This document shows, piece by piece, positions 10,378 to 20,111 of a stretch of DNA of 53,851 bases. The position numbers and the translations under genes are program-made. Origin of the DNA: Chara braunii. Its lineage: Eukaryota > Streptophyta > Charophyceae > Charales > Characeae. The stretch spans positions 5,436,951 through 5,490,801 of the forward strand of contig BFEA01000011.1 in assembly GCA_003427395.1 (NCBI GenBank). The letters are read 5' to 3'. Position 1 is the first letter of the stretch, and each line of letters begins with the position of its first letter. The notes under the pieces are model-generated. The model did not search any database and was not told the DNA's origin. It worked only from the letters and a program-made list of their open reading frames with translations.

Positions 10378-11123
10378 TGATTTGTTAAAGATAATATGAA
10401 AAACACATAATATCATACTCAACTCAGCAAAGTACACAGAAGTATACGAATGCAAAGATCATACAAGTATTATGGAAAAACACAGTATCGTACTCATCTC
10501 CGCAAAGTACACAAAGGTATACGAATGCAAAAACCGTACATGTAAAAGTAAGAACTGCAAATACGTCGGCGGGTATGGCACCCAGACCGGTTTCGACAGC
10601 CGTCACGCTGTCATCCTCAGGGGGAAGACCACCGAAACATCAACCCAAAGCTGCACGTCGTACCACAATCCCACCTCCGCAGGGAACAATCCGCAGTCAT
10701 CTCCGGAGATGCCGCGGTGTTCTTATACTTTGGACCCGGAAAAAGGACCTAACGACGCATCGGTCATTCTTTTTATAAGGCATCAACTCATGATAAAACT
10801 CTGTTCTATGTTCCGTCCGTCATGGCTCCCCGTACCGTGGAACAGTCATACCGGTTCAGGTTCAAAAAAATCCCAAGGTACCAAGGCCTGCAACAGACTA
10901 ACATGCTTTCAAAAAATACTACGACTCAAAACACCTACAAAGTAGACTAGATACCGTCATACATTCAACACAAAAAAGAAAAAAGGCTCACAGCAGCTAC
11001 CAAAAGGAAACAGTCAAAAGTACTGACATGTCAGCGGGATAATGCACTGTCCCATATATCCTCGCTCAACTACCTAATGAAACGGTCGAAGGTACTGACA
11101 TGTCCGCAGGATCATGCCCTGTC
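10378..11123 (-). repeat. Pseudo-LTR, 5' copy
   Basis: Partner of 4802-5547. It starts TGATTTGTTAAAG on the plus strand and ends CCCTGTC, abutting the right target-site duplication. It carries the same 75-bp subrepeat pair (10408 and 10483) and hammerhead-like motif. Confidence 0.9.
10578..10627 (-). ncRNA. Hammerhead-ribozyme-like motif, 5' pseudo-LTR
   Basis: Same core as the 3' copy: CTGAGGA, extra U, stem II GACAGC/GCTGTC, GAAAC, GGTC. The stem II loop differs at two positions (GTGACG here, ATGGCG there) while the core and stem are unchanged. Stem I is altered: the first pair next to the cleavage site is lost (T opposite C), with three G-C pairs after it. Confidence 0.6.
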
Positions 11124-11132
11124 AGACATGAT
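11123..11132. repeat. Target-site duplication, right copy
   Basis: CAGACATGAT, identical to 4785-4794. Its first base is shared with the last base of the pseudo-LTR. Confidence 0.75.
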
Positions 11133-12814
11133 AACTATGTGAGTTATATGTTTCTCTCGGAAGTTGTAACGAGATTAAACTTGGGCTCAAACTTTTGAAT
11201 GAATGATTGCTCTCTAAGGTTTGTTTAGGCTATGTCAAAACAACTTCCGACAAGTTTATCTATTGTGATGTAAATATGAAGGTTGCTGTTTTTTTGCTTC
11301 GATTGGTGAAATTTGGTAATCATTCAAAGAGATAAAATTATTGGTCACCAGTGAGAAGATGCTTGGACCATTTTGAAAAAAAATCCTCTTAATTTTTGGC
11401 TTCTAACGGCGAAATATGTTATTATTCCAATTGATTAGTGAAAGGATGTTAAGTTTTTGGCTTCTTGAGGTAGATTCAATTTTGTTGTATTTATGTTGAG
11501 GTTTCTGGTGACAAATCTAGTTTTGTTGATGTTATGAAATTTTAGCTTATGGAGGTTGAATCCAATTTTTTTTGTGAAACGTTCCGGTTCTGTTTCGAAC
11601 AATTGTTTTGGATTGTTGTGTATTGTAATTGTTGTTTTCACATGGAAAGTCTGTTCATCTGAACCTAGGCACAATCACGCCTGCTTCCCTTTCCGTTTAT
11701 TTTCTCTTCCTTTTTTGTGTGAGGAGGTAACTCATCGTTGGGAAAGAAACGAGTATCTCTCTCCCCTTTATGTCATTTCACAGTGTCGAACTAGAGTCAA
11801 GCTCCACAGGGTCTTCTACCCCCTAGTGCGCTTGAATCTGGTTCGGTCCAGGTGCCATGTTCAAGCACCCGTTCAAATAGTTGCAAGTCGTTCATAATGA
11901 ATGGGCGCAACTACAATAAAGCGCAACAGAGAAGGGGGGGGGGGGGCATAAAATGTGGTGGTGCATATTTTCATGCTTTAACAATAGATTCATTTGATTT
12001 TGCTCATCCTATCGATGAAAGTCGCGTTAAGCCAATTGCGAGGTTTGAAGACGTACATGTTGGTAAACACATTGCTCATCTATTGGTAAGAGTAGAGGGA
12101 AGCCAGCCGCCAGATTTGTGACTTCCCGTTCTCTCTCTCTCCCTCCCTCTCTCTCACACACACACATACACACGTATAGTAGTGTATAGTTCCATATTAT
12201 AGCAATAGATTCGTCTGACTTTGCACATTCTCCAGCCCATTCTTTGAAACGAACGGGCACTTTAGAGACATCTAAAAAAAAAAAAAGTAAAAATCTAAAA
12301 GAAAATCATAGATAAAAAAAAAACTAAGAAGAAAAAAATATATGATAGTCTAAAAAAAAAATTCTAAACAAAATTTAAGGGAAAAAAAAAAAAAAAACTT
12401 ACCTTGGATTCAGAACGGTTGCCTGTTTAAAACGGACACTGTTTGGAAGAATTAGGGGCTACATGCCCCAGCCAGTTCCGATTCTAAACAGTATAGCTTT
12501 AACATCCCCACGTACACATGCCTCTGCGACACTGCTATAAACTGTTGACTGTCGCTATTACGTTCAGATGCCACAAACATCTGGACTAATGGTTCAAAAA
12601 GTTTTAGTCTCTCAGTCATAGGTCGGGGTTGAATCAATTTCCGACATATAACCAATATCATCAAGTTGTAACGCCCGGATAATCTTTTACCAAGCCGGAT
12701 ATTGTTCGACATTTAAAATACGAGGCAGATACCCTCGTCAAAGTTTTTGTCCCGACACCGTATCGGACCTGGGTAAATTATAACTTTAGTATCTCGCTTA
12801 TCTACCTTTATGAG
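11133..12814. other. AT-rich region without a gene
   Basis: AT-rich sequence with a G run at 11935-11946, a CT-then-CA microsatellite near 12127-12172 and A-rich runs at 12272-12400. Open frames up to about 113 codons exist on both strands but overlap each other and show no motif. Confidence 0.6.
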
Positions 12815-12872
12815 AGTTCGAATTCGGATCTGTGTTTCAACAGTTCGTGGGTGTACCAATTGAGCTAGTAAT
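12815..12872 (-). repeat. tRNA-like relic, second copy
   Basis: The minus strand has TAGCTCAATTGGTAC (A box) and GAATTCGAACTC (weak B box), clearly related to 4467-4530 across about 55 bases. An anticodon-like loop TTGAAAC is present but its stem is mismatched. It is more likely a repeat head than a tRNA gene. Confidence 0.45.
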
Positions 12873-13900
12873 GTCGGTTTTATGCCCAGTCTCGGAGCCA
12901 GCATTAGGACCGAGTCCCACGACGGGGCAAAAATAATATAAAGATGAGGATTTAAAATGAAAATAGAAGCAATGAAGAAACCGGAGAAGGGCGAGGAGAA
13001 GAGACCGTCGGGGTCCCCTTTGTCCTACCAACCAGACCTCCGGTCGGGGTCAACAAAAAAAACAAGGAGGATAGCCCCGCTATACCCTCAACCCCTCGGT
13101 TCCCTTCAAGCTGCTCCATTGCTCTTTTGCCGCCAGTCGCTGACCTTGATCATTGAATTTGCTGCAAAGAAACATGACACCATACCTAATAGTGCTATGC
13201 CCAAGGCTGATATTAGCACTAATGGAATCTCATGTAAACGGGTCTCGCTTGCCGCATGGTCTTACTTAAACGCCCCAAGGCTACGCTTTGGCCTATCGGT
13301 CGAGCATCCGACCGCCAAAGTTGCCACCTTTACCGCGCAAGCATCAAATTTTACCTATGACCCACTCCTACACATTGTCAAACTAAAGCTGAGTTTTCAT
13401 CATAATTTTTAAATCAAAATTAAAACCTATTAATCATGGAATTTGACAATCAGAACGCGATAAAATCGCCCATGCGTTCACACACTATCTAATCTCATCT
13501 TGCGCGCACTTGTTGCCCGACTACATGGAATCGGTTGTGGGCCACACAATACTTAACGTAAATATCTACCTTATGTACCATTTCACGTGCAACTTGTGCG
13601 ATGTGTAGAAATATGTGCGAATACCCTTCTAATGGTATTCATGCCGACAACGCTTGAAGCTTCTAGAGTGCCTAGCTGCAAGACGTTATTTTTCAAGGGT
13701 GGTTGCTGAGACCCCTTCACGAACTCTTTTTTTTTTAGAGTCAGTCTGTAGTTTCGGTCGACAAAACAAAGTTTTTTTTTGGGGGGGGGGAAGGACAAAC
13801 CAGATTGGTGTTGTCGGGTAATGCTACCGGGTGTTCAAGAGTGGGGCCATCTATAGTAAGTGCAACGACGACGGCGCTATCTAGCATTTCAAGAGTCTGA
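12873..13900. other. Stretch without a supported gene
   Basis: A 151-codon frame (12957-13412, plus) is the longest, but it has no recognisable domain and its composition matches its surroundings. A G run lies at 13781-13790. Confidence 0.4.
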
Positions 13901-14600
13901 CAACTCTTGAAGGATGCTCGAACTTTTCTAAGTTCCAAGCGTAGTGCAGCGATGCCCATACTCCAGATGGTTTGTAGAGTAGATTCTGACTACTTTAGGT
14001 TTCAATTTCGGGGGTCATGTTCTAGAGTTAGGGTATCGCTCCACTAGACTCTCAAAGATTTTTGAGAGTGAGTCTAGAGCTGTCAGACTCTAGAAACGAC
14101 TGAAAAAGAGACAATCGCTCCACTTACTCTAGAAGGTCGAATTCGAGAAGGCCTCTCGGATGTCAGATCGCTCTTTGCGAGAGCTACAGGATACGGCCAG
14201 CACGCATTGTCCGCCCAGACTCCAGGTGCACTCTAAAAAAAGTGCTCAACTTTCACAGGTCCTAGATGCCTCCCTTGAAATTCCCGCTGCTGCAGGCGGG
14301 CGCTCTTGAACCGTCAAGAGTGTCACGGGAGAGGAGGTTTTGACAACTCAATAAAAGCGTTCTCGTGAGTGCATTTCATGAGGTAGTGGAGCCACAATGG
14401 ATTCTCGCCATTTTTGTGAGTGCTGACTGACAGGTCAAGAACCCGAATTCCAGATCTGACGTCTAGAGTAAGTGGAGCGGTCTCAAGAAATGGCTGGTTT
14501 CTGGAGTAGTGGAGTGAGACCCTTAGTAGAGCGATGCCGCACTCTACACTTTTATAGAGCCAAGAGTAGTGGAGCAAGACCCATTGTGGAAACTGTGAGT
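13900..14600. repeat. Cluster of inverted CGCTCCACT / AGTGGAGCG motifs
   Basis: CGCTCCACTAGACTCT near 14038 and CGCTCCACTTACTCTAGA near 14116 face TCTAGAGTAAGTGGAGCG near 14462, GAGTAGTGGAGTGAG near 14504 and AGAGTAGTGGAGCAAG near 14563. The 14116 and 14462 blocks are perfect reverse complements over about 18 bases. No open frame is convincing; a palindromic non-autonomous element is possible. Confidence 0.5.
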
Positions 14601-14641
14601 GGGCCTCTGGCCTCATACACCCCCGCGCCTTTTTTTGTTTT

Positions 14642-15015
14642 TGTATAATTTGCAAAATATCCCCATAAGTTGAGATATATGCCAAAATGGCCCTAAAAGC
14701 CCCTCTGACAATAGAAATATTTTTTGAAATACCCCTAGCATCTGTTGGACCCCATCCTTGCAATTTACCCCTACCGGGTACCGTCCAACTTTGCAAAATG
14801 CCCCAGTACTTGCCAACTTTTCCTATGCGCTATTGCAGAAGGCCAAGCCCCAAACGGGGAGGTCCAGATTGCAAAGTTGCACACTTGCCTGACTGGGGCA
14901 CAACACAAAGATTTCGGCCCTACCGTAGTGGTCCTCTCCTTTCCGCTCTACCCACATCTTTCAGGGGCATTTTGGCGTATATCTCAACTTATGGGGGTAT
15001 TTTCCAAATTATACC
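14642..15015. mobile_element. MITE with about 50-bp terminal inverted repeats and 9-bp target duplication
   Basis: The left terminus 14643-14692 and right terminus 14963-15014 are reverse complements over about 50 bases with four or five mismatches, sharing CCCCATAAGTTGAGATATA. Flanks are TTTTGTTTT at 14633-14641 and again at 15016-15024. A 374-bp non-coding element with long TIRs and a 9-bp duplication fits a Mutator-type MITE. The duplication is low-complexity, so the superfamily is uncertain. Confidence 0.7.
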
Positions 15016-15061
15016 TTTTGTTTTATTTTATTATTTTGCTATATTCTTCTCTCATCTATCT

Positions 15062-15076
15062 CATCTTCTTGCTACC
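15062..15076. repeat. LINE target-site duplication, left copy
   Basis: CATCTTCTTGCTACC here pairs with CATCGTCTTGCTACC at 19141-19155, 14 of 15 bases identical, bracketing the LINE. Confidence 0.8.
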
Positions 15077-15078
15077 TG

Positions 15079-18000
15079 CAGACAAGCAGCGAACGGGGAA
15101 GGGGCTTCTTCAGACTGAACTCCCAGATCTTGGAGGACCTTGGTCTTCGTGATTGGGTAGGACAACACATGAGGGATTGGGTGGGAGCCAAGCATCTGTT
15201 TCGGACGGTAGAAGATTGGACTGATGGCGGCATTGGCATAATCTCAGGGGTACTTGATGTATGCTCCAGGATTATGGCAAAGACTAGGAACCAAAAGGAA
15301 ACAGTGTGCAAGTGGAGGGTAGAGGAAGCGGAGGTGAGAATGGAGGAACACCCAATCTCGGCCTTGACGTGGGCTGCTGAGAGAGAGAGGAGGTTAGCAG
15401 AATGGGAAGACTTACAAATAGCGAAAGAAAGACGGTGGATTGATCTGTTGAAAGCAAAGGGTATAGAGACAAGTGACAAGATGAACAAGGAAACGTTTCA
15501 GAAGCTCTTACCTCGACACTCGTCGCAGCAGATGGTCGAATTGAAGCACCCATTCAACGAAACAGCGCCAAATGCATCCACAACATCCGGAATGTTGGAG
15601 CACGCCAAGATGTACTACGAAGACATTCTCACCACGCGCAAACCGCAAGATAGAATGGATACAGACCTCACATCAGTGTCAGACTTCTGGGAGGACACCC
15701 AAGTGAGAGTACCATCAACAACAAAATTGGATTTGGACAGGCCGCTCACCCTTGAAGAAACCACCCAAACACTGAAGGTCATGGCGAGGGGTAAATTTCC
15801 ATGATTGGACGGACTGACGGTGGAGTTCTATGCGAAATGTTGGGAAGAGATGGGTCCCCCACTGGTGGAACTGTACAACGGGGTGCTGACAGGAGGAAGG
15901 TTGGTAAGAGGATGACTCACGGCGTGATCTCGGTCCTATTCAAGAAGGGAGACAAAGCAGAAGTACGCAACTGGCGCCCGATCTCCCTGTTGAACGTGTC
16001 ATACAAAATTCTAGCCAAGACTTTGGCCAGAAGGCTGGGACGTTATCTACCTGAGCTGGTGGAAAAAGATCAAGGTGCTTTCGTTCAGGGCCGGTCCATC
16101 TTCAACAACATCGCCACGATCATCAAGGTCCTTGAGGTAATACAAGCGGAGAACCTTGACACAACAGTTCTTCTTCTTGACTTGGAGAAGGCGTATGACA
16201 AGGTTGGCTGGACGTTCGTCATGACCACTCTCAGACATATGGGGTTCGGGGTAGGCTTTTGCAAGTGGGTGGTAGCACTCTACACCTTTTCCACCGCAGT
16301 GGTTATGGTCAATGGTCATCTCTTACAACCTTTTAGCCTCACAAGATCACTGCTTCAGGGTTGCCCCCTGACCCCCCTTCTCTTCGTGCTTCAGATGGAA
16401 GTCCTGCTAAACCGCATCAGGAAACATCGATTAATAAAGGGCATCCGTTTGAATGACATGGCGGAGTGTAAAATTAAGGCGCTGGCGGACGACTTATTGG
16501 CAGTATGTGAGAACACTGTGCCGACGATGTCTTCCTTGAAAAGGGTTATGCAGGAATACTCCACCTTATCCGAGGCCTCGGTTAATTGGTCTAAGTCCTC
16601 TTGTCTGCTGCCAACCCAGTTCAGGTTATGTGTAGAATGGGGAATGAGGAGAATAGAGAAAGGGGAAGAGGAAAGGTTTTTAGGAGTATTGATTAGCCTC
16701 CAAGTGAGCAGCTCCTCACAAGGCTTGCTCCTCCAGAGCCGTATCACAGCCAGACTGAACCTGTGGGGGACCGCATGACACTTATCTCTGATAGGGAGAG
16801 CACTAGTGGCAAATGTAGCTCTCTTCTTGATCCTCTAGTTCGTCTGCACTGTAAAAGAGATTGCAGCAAGCATCCTCAATGCCGTGCACAGATTGGTGGC
16901 CCGGTTCCTCTTGAAGCCGCACTCAAAGAAGGAGGAAGGTTTTATAACGAAGGTGGCGTGGGATCTGCTCACTTTCCCCCGCACACAAGGAGGCTTGGGT
17001 CTTTGGGACCCGGCACAGAAGAACCAAGCTCAACTGAGATCCTGGGTGAGCAAAGTCGTTGTTGCAGACACCAAAGAAGATTGGGTCCTCCTAGCAGAAA
17101 GACTGCTAATGAGGGAGTGGGGTTTCAGCAGATCGGAGGACGTCTGGGCTGGCTTTTTCATGGACTCTTTCAGAAGGAAACGTACGAGGTCACTCTTCTG
17201 GAAAGCGATTTTGAAGGCGTGGAGGAACCTTCCGCCCGATAACCCTACACCCCCGTGAACCAAAGAAGAAGTGTTGGCTCAACACCTCTTCGAGAACCCC
17301 CGAATACGTACGCAAGAGGGTTCTGCTTTTCTTGCAGATGGGTCTGCAGGGTCTTTCGGACTCGCATGGATGCGGAGAGGGGTTACTAGAATCCGGGACA
17401 TTTGGTCCCCCCTGCTGGGAGGCTGGGAACCGTGTGCAGAGATCAGGTCCCGATTAAACGGGCTCAGACGTGTAGAGGAAAACTGGAACCTGCTGAGAGA
17501 AGCCATTCCCCAAGACTGGTGTGATATTCTGGGCTCGGAGAACGTGGATCCAACAGGCACCTGGTTCGCCACAGATGGACAAGAGGAGGATAACGTAGTA
17601 TGGAAGTTGATAGAGGTCCTGCCAAGCGGTTTCAGAAGAGTGGAAAGATGGAAATGTGAGGGACAGGGGGGCAGGTTGAGGCTGGTGGGTAGCGACACAT
17701 TCCGAAGGTGGAGCAACCCGCCTCAAATTCGGGTGGTGGAAAGACTGGAAACCTGGAGCCCTCTGACGTCCTTCATCTGGATAGGCAAGACCACACTTAG
17801 AAAACTACGGATCGACCCAACTGCTTGGAGTTGGAACAGACCGAGTTCAGCTGCCCCCTAGCAGTCTCAACTGTCCTTGTTAGACTACAGCTCAAGAGAG
17901 GGGTATAACCTCGCCCACAAAGCAGTGAGAACACCGGCCGCGGTGGCCGTCTCCAGGTGGACAACGGTGCTGGGCACAAATCTTCCGCTGACAGAAGAGA

Positions 18001-18533
18001 ATTTTGACAATATGTGGAAAAATCTGAAAGACCTGCCAAATGGCAAACAAGTGAGTATTCTCTGGCTGTTGTCCTTATTTGTCACACCATCAGCTGTGTG
18101 GCTGTTAAGTCGGGGAATGAAAGTAGAATTGGGTTGCTGCAGATGCCGCTGGCCTTTTGAGTCCACAAGGCATCTATGGTGGGAATGTCCAGCGTCAAAG
18201 CGAGTCTGGAGGTGGTGGAAAATGCACTGGGAAGAAATGGGTGAGAAGATGATAAGGTGGGATGAGAGTTGGATATTGTTGGGCTTCCTTCCCACAGGGA
18301 TGAAGGGCTGGTCTGGGTGGGGTTATGTTGCACACGTGACAAGAGGCATAATTTGTGAAGTCATATGGGCTGACAGAAACAGGGCGAGATTTGAAAAACG
18401 CCCACTGTCGGATACGGAGATTAAAAGGAAAATCAAGGGGGGCATCAAGACTGCCATCAGAGTGGACTGGAGGAGGAGGAACAAGTCAGGAAAAAGCAGC
18501 AGGAAGCAGAGGATCTGGTTCCAACGCACCTGA
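15079..18533 (+). pseudogene. LINE ORF2 remnant: reverse transcriptase and C-terminal zf-RVT region
   Basis: The frame opens at the truncation point (QTSSERGRGFFRLNSQILED). The RT domain follows: VLFKKGDK, NWRPISLLNVSYKILAKTLARRL, DQGAFVQGRSIFNNI, LLLDLEKAYDKV (catalytic Asp), LLQGCPLTPLLFVL and ALADDLLAV, which keeps the DD pair of the usual YADD box. Near the C terminus C-x-C-x7-H-x4-C within CRCRWPFESTRHLWWEC is the zf-RVT motif common in plant L1 elements. Damage: TGA at 15802, a one-base frameshift near 15910, TGA at 16776, TAG at 16836, TGA at 17256 and TAG at 17859. Apart from that shift all parts lie in one frame. The intact protein would copy its own mRNA at nicked chromosomal DNA; this copy is dead. 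Confidence 0.85.
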
Positions 18534-19105
18534 CACCTGGGCTCGCCACGACGGACTGGCAACAATACACCCGACCAAGGGGTTGGTGATATCAGATTGG
18601 TTAATGGCACAGTGAGACTTTAGTCAGGCCGGTAGGAACACTTAGCAGACTAATGAACCAGGATACTCGGTTCAATAGGGCCGCGGTGGGCCATTAGTAG
18701 AGTATCTGTAGGACCAGGACGCTGTCCTCTGGGCCGGCTTAGTCCCAGAAGTAGTACTTAGGTAGGAACAGGCATGTTGAAGTTTTAAAAATGAGGTCGG
18801 TCGAGCAGCAGGGCGATGCTAGGTGAGGGTCAGGCCGTACCGGCCTCACATGAAGAACGGACTAGGAAGTATTTGTGAGGCCTACAGAGTGTACTATGAA
18901 GAAGCAGATGTGATGCAGCATAGCCACTTCTACCGTTTGGTTCTGGACTAGGAAGTATTTGACAATGTAGTTGAATCTGGGACTTGGTAGCTGCGAGTTC
19001 CGCAGGCTGGAGCCTGTGAGCTAAGCTGGCTGATGCTGTCAGTACCCCGGGTTGAATTGTGAGGACCCCGGCCTCGAACTATAATTTGGTATAATGATTT
19101 GCAAG

Positions 19106-19140
19106 AAAAAAAAAAAATAAAAAAAAATAAAAATAAAAAA
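19106..19140 (+). repeat. LINE poly-A tail
   Basis: A-rich run interrupted by single T bases, directly followed by the right target-site duplication. Confidence 0.85.
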
Positions 19141-19155
19141 CATCGTCTTGCTACC
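19141..19155. repeat. LINE target-site duplication, right copy
   Basis: CATCGTCTTGCTACC, one mismatch from 15062-15076. It directly follows the A-rich tail. Confidence 0.8.
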
Positions 19156-19824
19156 GTAGTGGCCCTCACCCGCTACACACTTACGGGCGGCACTTACGGG
19201 CTGTTTGGCCCGGCGGCGAGTCGATTAGGAGTTCGGGCCTCGCCACACCACTGTCAATACGAAAGCAGTCGAGTGCACTTTCCTGCAGAGGAGAGAGGGA
19301 AGATGCATCCCCTACTGTGAATGGCAACGACTTTCGGCGCAAGATGCAGTCGTACTTGGTTTCGACAGTGGTGTCGCGGGGTCCTTTCTCTCGGTTTTGT
19401 CCTTCGGATTCCTGTCTCTCGGTTTTGTCCTTCGCATTCCTGTCTCTCGGTTTGTCCTTCTCAACCCCCCGCCCCCGTCCGCGGCCTCTCGTGCCGGTCG
19501 TCCCTAAGAGCTGGTATAATTATTTGCTCCATGGCCAAACGTGTCGTAGGTGCGAACGTAGACGGCGCCCGACTATGCCAGCGTGGCTGATCCGCAAGCA
19601 GCGCTGCGTAGCGGCTATGGTGGTACGGAATCGCCGTGATCACCATAGTTGCACGCCGATGCTTGTTGATTCCGTCCTTGCTGTCTGACCAGCCTCGCTC
19701 ATCGTGATTTCTCCTTCTCCACACGTCTCACGTACATCTCCTGTGGATTCCACGGAGAGTGGGTGTGTTACACGAAGTTGCCTCCGACTTTTAGCAGGAG
19801 AAGTTCCGAAAGTGAAGAGACGAG
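19156..19824 (+). promoter_or_regulatory. iPGAM upstream region and 5' UTR
   Basis: The 669 bp between the LINE insertion and the start codon are GC- and CT-rich, unlike the AT-rich distal sequence. A TATAATTA at 19515 could be a TATA element, giving a 5' UTR of roughly 280 bases, but this is weak. Any promoter elements beyond 19156 are now separated from the gene by 4 kb of LINE. Confidence 0.4.
19382..19464. repeat. 27-bp tandem repeat, three copies
   Basis: TCTCTCGGTTTTGTCCTTCG-like units repeat three times with few changes (the third lacks one T). The strand is pyrimidine-rich and lies in the presumed promoter or 5' UTR of iPGAM. Confidence 0.85.
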
Positions 19825-20111
19825 ATGGGATCGGAATGTGAATTTGCGCTTAAGTCGCATTCGGCGATTGAGAGAGGAAAGCCGTTCCTGCTCATCATCA
19901 TGGACGGCTGGGGAGAGAATTTGGAGGATGACTACAATGGCGTATACATGGCGGGAACAGGCTTCCTGAAATCGTTAAAGGCGGGGTATCCCGATCGCTG
20001 GAGGACCATCAAGGCGCACGGGACTGCTGTCGGTCTTCCCAGCGACGCCGACATGGGGAACAGCGAAGTCGGGCACAATGCAATGGGTGCTGGCAAGGTC
20101 ATCAACCAAGG
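19825..20111 (+). CDS. iPGAM: iPGAM exon 1
   Basis: Encodes residues 1-95 plus two bases of codon 96, including the metal-binding MDGWG and the phosphoserine loop [10 protein letters not shown]. The donor is GTAAGT at 20112. Confidence 0.95.

Larger units (their letters stand above)
4802..11123 (-). mobile_element. Penelope-like retroelement, N-terminal-endonuclease (Chlamys-like) type, inactivated
   Basis: A 6.3-kb element read right to left: 5' pseudo-LTR (11123-10378), untranslated stretch (10377-9881), one long frame (9880-5783), a short stretch, then 3' pseudo-LTR (5547-4802). The two 746-bp repeats align without net length change at about 95-96% identity by eye. A 10-bp direct repeat flanks the whole. 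The frame encodes a GIY-YIG nuclease upstream of a Penelope-type reverse transcriptase with a CxC motif between them, the permuted order described for Naiad and Chlamys elements. Chlamys is the green-lineage group, which fits this genome. Direct repeats might suggest an LTR retrotransposon, but no integrase, protease or RNase H is present and the RT is of Penelope type. Six stop codons make the copy non-functional. Confidence 0.85.
15077..19140 (+). mobile_element. 5'-truncated L1-like LINE with poly-A tail
   Basis: A 4.06-kb non-LTR retrotransposon bounded by a 15-bp target-site duplication and ending in an A-rich tail (19106-19140). It begins just after where the apurinic endonuclease domain of ORF2 would end, so it was truncated at its 5' end on insertion, as is typical. 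The 3' UTR is about 18534-19105 and lacks a gene. It inserted 684 bp upstream of the iPGAM start codon, in the same orientation. Confidence 0.85.

Noticed and set aside
4802-11123. LTR retrotransposon flanked by true LTRs
   Set aside because: RT motifs are Penelope-type, no protease, RNase H or integrase is present, and the extra 7 bases at one end and hammerhead-like motifs fit pseudo-LTRs.
12957-13412. 151-codon plus-strand frame
   Set aside because: No recognisable motif, no coding-like composition change, and overlapping shorter frames; not supported as a gene.
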